Positions 1 through 8,178 of a stretch of DNA of 64,000 bases are shown in pieces. How positions within the stretch are numbered: the first letter of the stretch is position 1; each line of letters starts with the position of its first letter. Origin of the DNA: Nitratireductor aquimarinus (GTDB lineage: Bacteria; Pseudomonadota; Alphaproteobacteria; Rhizobiales; Rhizobiaceae). The stretch is from positions 102,313-166,312 of the forward strand of contig NZ_JAFKDE010000011.1 of NCBI RefSeq assembly GCF_017255295.1, given 5' to 3'. Below the pieces are notes generated by a model, which was given only the letters and a program-made list of their open reading frames with translations, did not search any database and was not told the origin of the DNA. Position numbers and translations under genes: made by a program.

Positions 1-380
1 GCCTTTCACGCCCGGTGCGTCTGCTTCATCCGCGCATTCCGGTCTACATCGTGCCGCGCGAGGGGCATCACTTCATGGTCGGTGCGACGATGATCGAAAG
101 CGATGATGACGGGCCGATCAGCGCCCGCTCGACAATGGAACTCCTGAACGCAGCCTACAGCCTGCACCCGGCCTTTGCGGAAGCGAAGATCGTGGAGACG
201 GGCGCCGGCGTGCGCCCGGCCTATGCCGACAATCTGCCGCGGGTGAAGCAGACCCGGGAGGGGATCAGCGTGAACGGTTTTTATCGCCATGGCTTTCTGC
301 TCTCGCCCGCAATGGCGCAGGAGGCGGCGGCCCTGATCCTGAACGAACGCGTGGAGGCTCTGAATGAAGCTCACGGTTAA
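1..380 (+). CDS. thiO: Glycine oxidase ThiO, C-terminal part (5' end outside window)
   Basis: Glycine oxidase is an FAD-dependent amine oxidase that makes the glycine imine (dehydroglycine) used to build the thiazole ring of thiamin in the cytoplasm. About 125 C-terminal residues are visible in the frame beginning at base 3. They contain the REGHHFMVGAT strand, the GAGVRPAYADNLP segment and the GFYRHGFLLSPAMA substrate and FAD-contacting tail typical of ThiO and related DadA-type oxidases. The stop lies inside thiS (17-base overlap), so the genes are translationally coupled. Identity is supported by the thiS-thiG-thiE-thiD genes that follow. The start, FAD-binding domain and any upstream TPP riboswitch are outside the window. 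Confidence 0.9.
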   Translation, partial: LSRPVRLLHPRIPVYIVPREGHHFMVGATMIESDDDGPISARSTMELLNAAYSLHPAFAEAKIVETGAGVRPAYADNLPRVKQTREGISVNGFYRHGFLLSPAMAQEAAALILNERVEALNEAHG

Positions 381-561
381 TGGCGAGGAGCGGCGCGTGA
401 CGGCAACGACGCTTGCCGCCCTTCTCGACGAACTCGACTATGCGCCCGACTTTCTCGCCACGGCGCGCAATGGCGAACTGGTGCGGGCGGGGGAACGCAT
501 TCTCTGCACACTTGATGAAGGCGACCGGATCGAAATTCTCTCGCCCATGCAGGGAGGCTGA
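364..561 (+). CDS. thiS: Sulfur carrier protein ThiS
   Basis: ThiS is the ubiquitin-fold sulfur carrier of thiazole synthesis. Its C-terminal glycine is adenylated, converted to a thiocarboxylate and delivers sulfur to ThiG. The protein is 65 aa, the usual length, starts [12 protein letters not shown] and ends with the diagnostic Gly-Gly. The start overlaps the 3' end of thiO, and thiG follows one base after the stop. No ThiF-type adenylyltransferase is visible in the window. Confidence 0.95.
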   Translation: MKLTVNGEERRVTATTLAALLDELDYAPDFLATARNGELVRAGERILCTLDEGDRIEILSPMQGG

Positions 562-562
562 C

Positions 563-1336
563 ATGCTGACGCTCTACGGTGAAACACTGACATCGCGGCT
601 TCTGCTGGGCACTGCGCAATACCCCTCCCCCGCCATCATGGCCGAGGCGGTGCGGGCTTCGGCCTGCGATATCGTGACCGTGTCGCTGCGACGCGAGACG
701 GCGGGAAACCGCACTGGCGGGCAGTTCTGGGAGCTGATCCGGGAACTGGGCGTGCGGGTTCTGCCCAACACGGCCGGATGCCACTCGGTGAAGGAAGCGG
801 TGACCACGGCGCAGATGGCGCGCGAGCTTTTCGGCACGGACTGGATCAAGCTCGAAGTGATCGGCCACCATGACACGCTTCAGCCGGACGTGTTTGGCCT
901 CGTGGAAGCCGCGCGCATCCTGAGTGCCGAGGGTTTCAGGGTGTTTCCCTACACGACCGACGATCTGGTGGTGGCCGAACGGCTTCTTGAGGCGGGATGC
1001 GAGGTTCTGATGCCCTGGTGCGCGCCCATCGGCTCGGCGCGCGGGCCTGTGAACGTGGACGGATTGCGGGCGATTCGGGCGCATTTCCCCGACATTCCGC
1101 TGATCGTGGATGCGGGACTCGGACGCCCCTCGCATGCGGGCATGGTGATGGAGCTTGGGTTCGATGCGGTTCTTTTGAACACGGCCGTTGCAAAGGCCGG
1201 CGATCCGGCAGCGATGGCGGCAGCCTTTGCCGGGGCGGTCGAGGCCGGCCACGTGGCCTTTCGCGCCGGGCCGCTGGAGCCGCGCGACATGGCCGTTCCC
1301 TCAACCCCGATTATTGGCAAGGCCGTTTTCGAATGA
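563..1336 (+). CDS. thiG: Thiazole synthase ThiG
   Basis: ThiG is a TIM-barrel enzyme that condenses deoxyxylulose 5-phosphate, dehydroglycine and ThiS thiocarboxylate into the thiazole phosphate moiety. The product is 257 aa, the family norm. Lys96 in the WIKLEVIG strand matches the Schiff-base lysine. The GSARGPVN and [12 protein letters not shown] segments bind phosphate, and [13 protein letters not shown] is a strongly conserved block. The ATG at 563 follows an AGGGAGG ribosome site inside the thiS end. In-frame codons further upstream overlap thiS and were rejected. Confidence 0.95.
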   Translation: MLTLYGETLTSRLLLGTAQYPSPAIMAEAVRASACDIVTVSLRRETAGNRTGGQFWELIRELGVRVLPNTAGCHSVKEAVTTAQMARELFGTDWIKLEVIGHHDTLQPDVFGLVEAARILSAEGFRVFPYTTDDLVVAERLLEAGCEVLMPWCAPIGSARGPVNVDGLRAIRAHFPDIPLIVDAGLGRPSHAGMVMELGFDAVLLNTAVAKAGDPAAMAAAFAGAVEAGHVAFRAGPLEPRDMAVPSTPIIGKAVFE

Positions 1337-1938
1337 AGCTTGATCCCTTTTATCTCATCGTTGACAGCGCGGCGTGGATTGCCCGGCTTGCGCCTCTGGG
1401 CGTGAAGCTGGTGCAGTTGCGCATCAAGGAGATGGATGCGCAAAACCTCAAGGCCGAGATCGCCGAGGCAAAGCGCATCTGCGCCGGTCACGACTGCCAA
1501 CTGATCGTCAACGACCACTGGCGGCTTGCCATCGAGACGGGCTGCGATTTCATCCATCTGGGACAGGAAGATCTGGCGGAAGCCGATCTTGGCGCGATCC
1601 GCGCGGCGGGGATGAAGCTTGGCATCAGCACCCATGATGGAGCGGAACTGCGCACGGCGCTCGCCGAAAAACCGGAATATGTGGCGCTCGGCCCGGTCTA
1701 TCCAACGATCCTGAAGAAGATGAAATGGGCGCCGCAGGGGCTCGACCGGCTGGCCGACTGGCGAAAGCGTGTCGGCGATGTGCCGCTGGTGGCGATTGGC
1801 GGGCTGAACCCGGAGCGGTTGCCCGGCGTGTTTGAAGCGGGTGCGGACAGCGCCGCCGTGGTGACGGACATCACTTTGAACCCCGATCCGGAAGCGCGCA
1901 CCCGCGAATGGCTGGCGGCGACGGAGAAATGGCGATGA
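1333..1938 (+). CDS. thiE: Thiamin phosphate synthase ThiE
   Basis: ThiE couples hydroxymethylpyrimidine diphosphate with thiazole phosphate to give thiamin phosphate. The 201-aa protein has the TIM-barrel signatures in order: [44 protein letters not shown] and [11 protein letters not shown]. It overlaps the thiG stop through ATGA at 1333, which supports coupling. Slightly short N- and C-termini relative to enterobacterial ThiE are normal for rhizobial versions. Confidence 0.92.
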   Translation: MKLDPFYLIVDSAAWIARLAPLGVKLVQLRIKEMDAQNLKAEIAEAKRICAGHDCQLIVNDHWRLAIETGCDFIHLGQEDLAEADLGAIRAAGMKLGISTHDGAELRTALAEKPEYVALGPVYPTILKKMKWAPQGLDRLADWRKRVGDVPLVAIGGLNPERLPGVFEAGADSAAVVTDITLNPDPEARTREWLAATEKWR

Positions 1939-2678
1939 GCGCTGCGCATGTGCTGGTGGTCGCCGGCTCGGATTCCTCCGGCGGGGCCGGTATTGCGCGC
2001 GACATCGAGACGATTTCGGCGTTCGGCGTGAAGACATGCCTTGCCGTGACGGCAGTGACCGTGCAGACGCATGAGGCGGTGAGCCGCGTCGACCTCTGCG
2101 CCCCTGAGATGGTGGAAGCGCAGATGCTTGCCGCCCTTTCGGCCAACCGGGTGACGGCGATCAAGATCGGCATGCTGGGAGCCGGTGAGACGGTGGAGCG
2201 CGTCGCGGCCATTCTGCGCGCAAATGCCGACATTCCGGTGGTGCTCGATCCGGTGATCGCTTCGTCTTCCGGGCGGGCGCTGCTTGCCGAAGACGCGATT
2301 GAAACCATGCGCGAAAAGCTGATGCCGCTTTGCAGCCTTGTGACGCCCAACCTGCCGGAACTGGCGCTTTTGACGCGAGAGGAAGAAGCGGAATGCGAGG
2401 CTGACCGGCATGCCCAGGCAGGCCGGATGCTTGCCGGGGGCGTGCGCGCGCTGCTGGTGAAGGGTGGACATGCGCGTGGTGTTCGCGCGGTTGACACGCT
2501 CTTTCGGGCGGACGGGCCACCGCTTCATTTTGATGGACCGCGCCTGCCCGGCGCAATGCGCGGCACCGGCTGCATGCTGGCGAGCGCCGTCGCGGCTGAC
2601 CTTGCCCGGGGCGATGCGCTTGAGGCAAGCGTGCGGACGGCCAAAACCCATCTTTCCGAACGCTGGCTGGCTGCCTGA
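1935..2678 (+). CDS. thiD: Hydroxymethylpyrimidine/phosphomethylpyrimidine kinase ThiD
   Basis: ThiD phosphorylates hydroxymethylpyrimidine twice to give the diphosphate used by ThiE. The 247-aa ribokinase-fold protein carries the N-terminal AGSDSSGGAGI motif, the VLDPVIASSSG strand and the C-terminal GTGCMLASAVAA anion-hole motif. ATG 1935 overlaps the thiE stop as ATGA and gives the expected N-terminus; in-frame starts at 1908 and 1929 would extend into thiE. It is the last gene of the visible thi operon. Confidence 0.93.
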   Translation: MSAAHVLVVAGSDSSGGAGIARDIETISAFGVKTCLAVTAVTVQTHEAVSRVDLCAPEMVEAQMLAALSANRVTAIKIGMLGAGETVERVAAILRANADIPVVLDPVIASSSGRALLAEDAIETMREKLMPLCSLVTPNLPELALLTREEEAECEADRHAQAGRMLAGGVRALLVKGGHARGVRAVDTLFRADGPPLHFDGPRLPGAMRGTGCMLASAVAADLARGDALEASVRTAKTHLSERWLAA

Positions 2679-2768
2679 GGCAGGCTGCGCCCGGCTGTCA
2701 CTCAGCGTCAGCCTTGGTGAGACACTAAAACCATTTCAATCCTCGTTCGATGGCGTATAAAACGCCCC

Positions 2769-2791
2769 GCGCCTGCGGGCGCTTTCCCTTT
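2769..2791 (+). terminator. Possible weak terminator after the thi operon
   Basis: A 5-bp GC stem (GCGCC/GGCGC, four-base loop) is followed by TTTCCCTTT. It lies between thiD and purU. A TATAAA hexamer at 2756 with TTTCAA 16 bases upstream could be the purU promoter, in which case this hairpin would be at the transcript 5' end instead. Weak evidence. Confidence 0.35.
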
Positions 2792-2815
2792 CAGATCACA
2801 AGTTCAGGCAAAGCC

Positions 2816-3670
2816 ATGACCGAGAAGACGTTTCACATCAATCTTACCTGCGAAGATCGCCCCGGCATCGTGGCGGCAGTGACGACGGAACTCGCCGGTC
2901 TGGGTGCGAACATCGCTGAATCCAACCAGTTCTGGGATCGCCAGAGCAACCGCTTCTTCATGCGCATTGCCGCGACCGCGCCCGAGGGCGTGGAACGCGA
3001 CGGGCTGATGCGCGCGCTGGAGCCGGCCATTGCGCGCTTCGACATGAAGACCGCGATGAGCGACTCGACGCGGCGGCCGAAGATCATCATCATGGTGTCG
3101 AAGTTCGACCACGCGCTGCTGCACCTGCTCTACCAGATCCGTGTCGGCTGGCTGGACGCCGAGGTGGTGGCCATCGTTTCGAACCATGAGGATTCACGCC
3201 GCACGGCGGAGATGGAGGGCATCCCCTATCACTGCTGGAAGGTGAACAAGGAGAACAAGCAGGAGCAGGAAGCAAAGCTGCTTGAGCTGTTCAAGGAGAC
3301 GGGCGCGGATCTCGTCATCCTCGCGCGCTATATGCAGGTGCTTTCGAACGAGCTCTCGAACCGTCTCTACGGCAAAGTGATCAACATTCACCATTCGTTT
3401 CTGCCGAGCTTCAAGGGCGCGAAGCCCTATCATCAGGCGCATGAGCGCGGCGTGAAGCTGATCGGCGCGACGGCGCATTATGTGACGCCGGATCTCGATG
3501 AGGGGCCGATCATCGAGCAGGAAACCGAGCGTGTGACGCATGCCATGACGGCAGAGGATTTCGTTGCCACCGGCCGCGACATCGAAAGCCGGGTTCTGGC
3601 CCGCGCCGTGAAGCTGCACCTGGAAAACCGGGTGATGATGAACGGGCACAAGACGGTCGTCTTCGGGTGA
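2816..3670 (+). CDS. purU: Formyltetrahydrofolate deformylase PurU
   Basis: PurU hydrolyses 10-formyl-THF to THF and formate, balancing one-carbon units and feeding formate to PurT-type purine synthesis. The 284-aa product has an N-terminal ACT domain (about residues 5-80, LTCEDRPGIVAAVTTEL) and a C-terminal formyltransferase-like domain. The latter has the catalytic Asn-His pair in VINIHHSFLPSF and the Asp of DLDEGPIIEQ. ATG 2816 was chosen because it directly precedes the ACT domain. An in-frame ATG at 2750 would add 22 residues with no family similarity. Confidence 0.95.
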   Translation: MTEKTFHINLTCEDRPGIVAAVTTELAGLGANIAESNQFWDRQSNRFFMRIAATAPEGVERDGLMRALEPAIARFDMKTAMSDSTRRPKIIIMVSKFDHALLHLLYQIRVGWLDAEVVAIVSNHEDSRRTAEMEGIPYHCWKVNKENKQEQEAKLLELFKETGADLVILARYMQVLSNELSNRLYGKVINIHHSFLPSFKGAKPYHQAHERGVKLIGATAHYVTPDLDEGPIIEQETERVTHAMTAEDFVATGRDIESRVLARAVKLHLENRVMMNGHKTVVFG

Positions 3671-3714
3671 CACCTGTCAACAGAGTGTCGTGAAGGGCGC
3701 TCGGGTGTTTTGAT

Positions 3715-4365
3715 CCCGTTCTCCGGTTTTCGTCATGCCCGGCCCTGAGCGGGGTATCCATGCCGTCGTCGGCGCAAATGATTGCGGTTCTGGCATGGAT
3801 CCTCGGGTCAGGCCCGAGGATGACGAAGTGTGGAGGTGGGCTGGGGTTGGTTCGGCCTGTTGTCGCGTGGTTTTGCCTCTGCGCGTGGAAAGTACGCGTG
3901 GAGAGCATGTAGGACGGTGAGGCCTGACATGCGCAGGATTGTTGCCGGTCACGCTGAAGGTTGGGCGTCCCGCCTTGCTCTCCGGTTTTCGTCATGCCCG
4001 GCCTTGAGCCGGGTATCCATGTCGTTGTCGGTGCAGATGATTGCGGTTCTGGCATGGATCCTCGGGTCAGGCCCGAGGATGACGAAGTGTGGAGGTGGGC
4101 TGGGCTGTTTCAGCCCGTTGTCGCGCGGTTTTGTCTGTGTGCGTGGAAAGTGCACGGTACGGCGAGCAGGACGGTGAGGCCCGGCATGCGGAGGATGTCC
4201 CCGTTCACGCTGAGGTTGGGCGTTCCGCCTTTCTTCCCGGTTTTCGTCATGCCCGGCCTTGAGCCGGGTATCCATGCCGTTGTCGGCGCAACTGGTTGCG
4301 GTTCTGGCATGGATTCTCGGGTCAGGCCCGAGGATGACGAGGTGTGGAGGTGGGCTGGGGGTGGT
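3715..4365 (+). repeat. Noncoding tandem repeat, about 2.5 copies of a ~257-bp unit
   Basis: This 650-bp gene-free stretch holds three cores beginning CGTCATGCCCGG at 3731, 3990 and 4245, spaced 259 and 255 bases. Each core has a palindrome (CCTGAGC/GAGCCGGGTATCCATG) and a second one around CCTCGGGTCAGGCCCGAGG, then GATGACGAAGTGTGGAGGTGGGCTGG. Between cores there is a conserved spacer with GCGTGGAAAGT and GACGGTGAGGC. The third copy stops at the tctA stop codon. This resembles the intergenic mosaic elements of Rhizobiales. Open frames across it merely translate the repeat. Confidence 0.8.
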
Positions 4366-5874
4366 TCAGCCCGCCGCAGCGCGGTTTCGCCTGCGGGCGC
4401 GGAAGGCGAGCAGGAAGGCGAGGCCCAGCATGGTTGCGGTGATGGCGTAGAGTGTCAGCGCGATGGGGCTTGAGACCAGAATCTGGAAGTCGCCATTCGA
4501 GATGGAGAGCGCGCGGCGCAGATTGTTTTCCATGTCCGCACCCAGAAGCAGCCCCAGAATGACCGGCACCAGCGAAATGCCCAGCATGCGCAGGATGTAG
4601 CCGATCACGCCGAACCCGACCATGACGAACAGGTCGAAGGTGGAATGGCTGATCGAGTAGACGCCCAGGAAGCTGACCATCACGACGAAGGGCATCAGCA
4701 CCCATTGCGGCATTGAAAGCATGCGCGTGAACAGGCCGATCATCGGGATGTTCATGATGAGCAGCGCGACATTGGCCAGGTAGAGCGCGGCGATGAGGCC
4801 CCAGACCAGTTCCGGCTGCCGGTCGAAGAGCAGCGGGCCGGGCTGGATGTTGAGCGAGATGAGCAGCGCCAGCATGACGGCGGTGGTGCCGCTGCCGGGC
4901 ACGCCGAGCGTGAGCATGGGGATGAGCGCGCCGCCGGACGCGGCGTTGTTGCCGGCCTCGGGCGCAGCGATGCCGCGCGGGTCGCCCTGCCCGAATTTGC
5001 CGTCCTTGGCGCTCCAGCGCTGTTCGGCGATGTAGGACATGAACGCGCCGAGTGATGCGCCGGCGCCCGGCAGGATGCCGCAGACAAAGCCGATGACCGA
5101 GCCGCGCAGATTGGCCCAGCCGCCGGACATCATGTCCTTGAAGCGCGGCAGCGCACGGCCAAGCGGGACCATTTTGGTTTCGCCCTGATGCACCCGCTCC
5201 AGATAGACCAGCACTTCGGAGATGGCGAACAGGCCGACAATTGCGACGATGGGGTCGAACCCGTCATAGAGATGGAACGAACCGGCGGTGTAGCGCGCGG
5301 TGCCCGTGGCCGGGTCGAGACCGACCGTCGCGATCATCAGGCCGATGAAGGCCGCGAGCAGCGTCTTGAACGGATTGACCGAGGTGATGCCGCCAATGGT
5401 GGCGAACGCCATGACATAGAGCGCGAAATAGTCGGCGGGGCCGAAATAGATGGCGGCCTTGGCCAGAAGCGGCGCAAACAGGGTGAGGCCGATGGTGGCG
5501 AAGGTCGCGCCGATGAAGGAGGCGACGGCGGAGATGGCGAGCGCTTCCGACGCCTTGCCGGCGCGCGCCATGGGGTAGCCGTCGAGCGTTGTCATGATCG
5601 CCGGTTCATCGCCGGGGATGTTGAGCATGATCGACGAAATGCGCCCGCCATACATGCAGCCATAATAGATGCATGACAGCATGATGAGCGCCGAGGTGGG
5701 CTCCAGCCCGAGCGAGAAGGCGAGCGGGATGAGAATGGCAACGCCGTTTACCGGACCAAGGCCCGGCAGCGCGCCGATCAGCGTTCCCGCAAAGCAGCCG
5801 AACAGCGCCAGAGCCAGATTGGTCGGCGTGATGGCGACCGCAAAGCCTTGCGCAAGGGCGGAGAGCATATCCAT
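4366..5874 (-). CDS. tctA: Tripartite tricarboxylate transporter large permease, TctA family
   Basis: Large membrane subunit of a TTT-type secondary carboxylate transporter, which takes substrate from a periplasmic binding protein. It has 502 aa, the usual length, with about twelve hydrophobic segments. The family signature GALPGLGPVNGVAILIP is near residue 35, with YYGCMYGGRISSIMLNIPG near 75, and the inverted second copy GILPGAGASLGAFMSY plus GGALIPMLTLGVPGSG around residues 270-330. It lies four bases after tctB in the order tctC-tctB-tctA. The substrate cannot be read from sequence. Confidence 0.93.
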   Translation of the reverse strand: MDMLSALAQGFAVAITPTNLALALFGCFAGTLIGALPGLGPVNGVAILIPLAFSLGLEPTSALIMLSCIYYGCMYGGRISSIMLNIPGDEPAIMTTLDGYPMARAGKASEALAISAVASFIGATFATIGLTLFAPLLAKAAIYFGPADYFALYVMAFATIGGITSVNPFKTLLAAFIGLMIATVGLDPATGTARYTAGSFHLYDGFDPIVAIVGLFAISEVLVYLERVHQGETKMVPLGRALPRFKDMMSGGWANLRGSVIGFVCGILPGAGASLGAFMSYIAEQRWSAKDGKFGQGDPRGIAAPEAGNNAASGGALIPMLTLGVPGSGTTAVMLALLISLNIQPGPLLFDRQPELVWGLIAALYLANVALLIMNIPMIGLFTRMLSMPQWVLMPFVVMVSFLGVYSISHSTFDLFVMVGFGVIGYILRMLGISLVPVILGLLLGADMENNLRRALSISNGDFQILVSSPIALTLYAITATMLGLAFLLAFRARRRNRAAAG

Positions 5875-5878
5875 GAAA

Positions 5879-6310
5879 TCAGCTCACGAATTCTGGGAGA
5901 AGCGGCAGCGGCAGGCCGAGCAGCTTGTCGAAGGTGAGGAACAGGAACGCGCTCATGATTGCCGCCGAAGCGATGGATTTCGGCCAGGAACTGCGCAGAA
6001 TGCGCCCGAAAAGCGCGACGGCGATGAAGGTGGCAAGCGGAAAACCGAGCACTTCCAGAAAGCCCGCATAGGCAAGCAGCAGCGAGACCGCCGCCACCTG
6101 CAGCAACAGCGGCTTGCCCGTGACCCAGGCCGGTTCCTCATCGGGCCGGATGATCATGACCAGGCTGAGAATGGCCGCAGGCACGGACAGCATGACGGGG
6201 AAGGCCGCGGGGCCAAGAGGGTCGCCGAAGCTCGCCTCATAGTCTCCCGCGGTCACGCCGTACCAGATCGAAATGGCCAGAAGAAAAAGGCCGACGATCC
6301 TGTCTGTCAC
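5879..6310 (-). CDS. tctB: Tripartite tricarboxylate transporter small permease, TctB family
   Basis: Small four-helix membrane subunit that partners TctA. At 143 aa it has the size of the family. Hydrophobic segments lie near residues 5-20, 35-55, 70-90 and 95-125, and there is an FPVMLSVPAAILSL block. It starts with GTG at 6310, overlapping the tctC stop by four bases (GTGA), so it is translationally coupled. Confidence 0.88.
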   Translation of the reverse strand: MTDRIVGLFLLAISIWYGVTAGDYEASFGDPLGPAAFPVMLSVPAAILSLVMIIRPDEEPAWVTGKPLLLQVAAVSLLLAYAGFLEVLGFPLATFIAVALFGRILRSSWPKSIASAAIMSAFLFLTFDKLLGLPLPLLPEFVS

Positions 6311-7275
6311 TTGATGACTCCGATCTCCTGGGAAATCTTGCGCATCTGCTCGGACTGATCCTTCACATAGGCTTCGAATTCGTCGCCGCCGCGCCAGACC
6401 GGAACAAGGCCGTTGGCCTGCGCCGTCTCTTTCCAGTCATCGGTGTCATAGAGGTTCTGCAGACGGTCGACCCAGGCGCTGTAGCCCTCGTCGGACACCT
6501 CGCCGCCCGTGTAGAAACCGCGCCAGTTGTAGCCGGTCACGTCGAGGCCCTGCTCCTTGGCAGTCGGGGCGTCGGGGAAGGCAGGAATGCGGTCGTCGGA
6601 AAGGGCTGCGAGAATACGCACATCGCCCGATTCCACAAAACCTGCGATCTCGCCGAGATCGGTGGAGACCGCCTGTACCTGACCGCCGATCATCTGCGTG
6701 ACGGCCGGGCTGCCGCCGTCGAACTGCACCCAGCGGATCTGCTTGTAGTCATCGCCGGAAAGGCCTGCGGCCTGCGCCAGCATGAGAAGGCGGATGTGGT
6801 CCCAGCCGCCCGCACCGGACGAACCGGCGACGGCAAGCGCGCTCGGGTCTTTCTTGAGCGCCGCAACCAGATCGTCGAGCGTCTTGAATTCGGAGTCCTT
6901 CGGCACGAGAATGACGCCGACATCGGTGCCGAGCATGGCAACCCAGCGCATCACGGATGTGTCTGCCGGATATTTGCCCTGCGCGATCTGCGTGACGCCC
7001 ACCGTGGAGGTGGCGACCATCAGATCCGCGTCATCGGCGCGCGAGGACATGACCTTGGCATAGGCAACCGCGCCCACGCCGCCCGGCATGTTGGTGACCT
7101 GCACCGGGGCGTCCACGCGTTTCTGGTCAAAGAGCATCTTGCCGATGGTGCGGCAGGTGAAGTCCCAGCCGCCGCCGGGGTCGGCGGGCGCAATGCATTC
7201 GGCTGCCGTCGCGCCGGCAACGGAGAGCGACGTCCAAACGACGGCCGCGCCAAAGAGCTTCGATAATTTCCTCAT
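6307..7275 (-). CDS. tctC: Tripartite tricarboxylate transporter substrate-binding protein, TctC family
   Basis: Periplasmic solute receptor that delivers carboxylates to TctA/B. The 322-aa protein begins with a Sec signal peptide (hydrophobic stretch ending near VAGATAAE). It has the family motifs ECIAPADPGGGWDFTCR, VQVTNMPGGVGAVAY and the C-terminal PTAKEQGLDVTGYNWRGFY. ATG 7275 has GGAGG five bases upstream; the TTG one codon earlier is less well placed. The gene follows its GntR regulator by about 60 bases. Confidence 0.92.
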   Translation of the reverse strand: MRKLSKLFGAAVVWTSLSVAGATAAECIAPADPGGGWDFTCRTIGKMLFDQKRVDAPVQVTNMPGGVGAVAYAKVMSSRADDADLMVATSTVGVTQIAQGKYPADTSVMRWVAMLGTDVGVILVPKDSEFKTLDDLVAALKKDPSALAVAGSSGAGGWDHIRLLMLAQAAGLSGDDYKQIRWVQFDGGSPAVTQMIGGQVQAVSTDLGEIAGFVESGDVRILAALSDDRIPAFPDAPTAKEQGLDVTGYNWRGFYTGGEVSDEGYSAWVDRLQNLYDTDDWKETAQANGLVPVWRGGDEFEAYVKDQSEQMRKISQEIGVIK

Positions 7276-7335
7276 CAAGTCCTCCCTTGTTGAAACCGAG
7301 ATGCGAGATCCCGAAACCGGTTTCCCTGACCGGCC

Positions 7336-8028
7336 TCAGCCTCCTTCCACGAATCCGCGCGCGCCAAAAAGACGACGCGAATCCTCCAGCGCCTGCAGGA
7401 TCTGCCCACGCACATCCTGCGCATGCCTGCGAATGGCGGCGGCGGCCTCCTCAGTCTTCCGCTGCCTTACAAGCGCTATGATTTCATTGTGTTCGCGATG
7501 GGCAATCGCGCGCGCCTCCGGCGAGCTGGCAACCAGCCAGCGGGCGCGGATCGTGCGGTTGACCGCATCCTGCACCGCGTCGCGCAAAAAGCGGTTTCCC
7601 GAAAGGGCCGCAAGCTGCACGTGAACGTCGAGCCCGGCCTCGAACCAGTCGTCCGGCGTGAAATCGCTTAAGCCCTCATCCACCGTGCGCAGAATGACGT
7701 CGAGCTCTTCGGGCCTGGCGCGTTCACAGGCAAGGCGGATCGCCGCATCCTCTACGATCTCGCGGTATTCGAAGATCTCTTCGAGCTGCTGGAGGTCGAA
7801 CGGCGCAATGGCGTAGCCGCGCTCTGCCTTGACCACGAGCCCTTCGCGGATCAGTTCCGCCAGCGCCTGCCGGATGGGCGTGCGCGACACGCCATAGGCT
7901 GCCTCCAGCGAACGCTCCGAGACGACCTCGCCCGGCGCTAGCTTGAGCGACAGAACATCGCCGCGAATGCGCGACAGGACGCGCTCGCCAAGCGGCTGTT
8001 CGGACATGTCGCGCGCGGCCTCACCCAT
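7336..8028 (-). CDS. GntR-family regulator, FCD (FadR/VanR) subfamily
   Basis: Transcription factor with an N-terminal winged helix (about residues 10-75, including VVSERSLEAAYGVSRTPIRQAL) and an FCD ligand-binding domain with EIFEYREIVEDAAIRLA and conserved histidines (DVHVQLA, REHNEII). FCD domains usually sense carboxylates, matching the adjacent transporter. It is divergent from the HMG-CoA-lyase-like gene, with a palindromic pair between them (8132-8152), and is first in the tctCBA unit, so probably controls both. Start 8028 (230 aa) has GGAGGAAG at a rather long spacing; 8007 (MSEQPLG, 223 aa) is an alternative. Upstream in-frame codons run over the divergent gene. Confidence 0.88.
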   Translation of the reverse strand: MGEAARDMSEQPLGERVLSRIRGDVLSLKLAPGEVVSERSLEAAYGVSRTPIRQALAELIREGLVVKAERGYAIAPFDLQQLEEIFEYREIVEDAAIRLACERARPEELDVILRTVDEGLSDFTPDDWFEAGLDVHVQLAALSGNRFLRDAVQDAVNRTIRARWLVASSPEARAIAHREHNEIIALVRQRKTEEAAAAIRRHAQDVRGQILQALEDSRRLFGARGFVEGG

Positions 8029-8131
8029 GGGTCGTCTGTCTTCCTCCCGGATGCGCAGCCGATGCCCGGGCCGCGCCATTGTTCTTCCGGTCGCCATTTT
8101 CTGAAGGGCCATTGACCGGACTTTGCGAGAC

Positions 8132-8152
8132 GGTATACCAATCCGGTCTACC
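8132..8152. promoter_or_regulatory. Candidate GntR operator in the divergent tct/HMGL promoter
   Basis: A perfect 8-bp palindrome GGTATACC is followed five bases later by the near copy GGTCTACC. FCD-type GntR proteins bind short palindromes such as TGGTNNNACCA, and these sites share the GGT-N2-ACC frame. They sit between the divergent starts of the regulator and the lyase gene, which is where autoregulation and divergent control would act. Confidence 0.5.
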
Positions 8153-8178
8153 GATGCAATCAGGTGGGAGGAAAAATC

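Noticed and set aside
3677..4473. Short frames in the repeat region giving peptides such as MDTRLKAGHDEN and HFVILGPDPRIHA
   Set aside because: These are translations of the dispersed noncoding repeat, often misannotated as proteins; frames differ between repeat copies.
8164..8178. GTG start of the lyase five codons upstream
   Set aside because: This codon contains part of the GGAGG ribosome site that serves GTG 8179.
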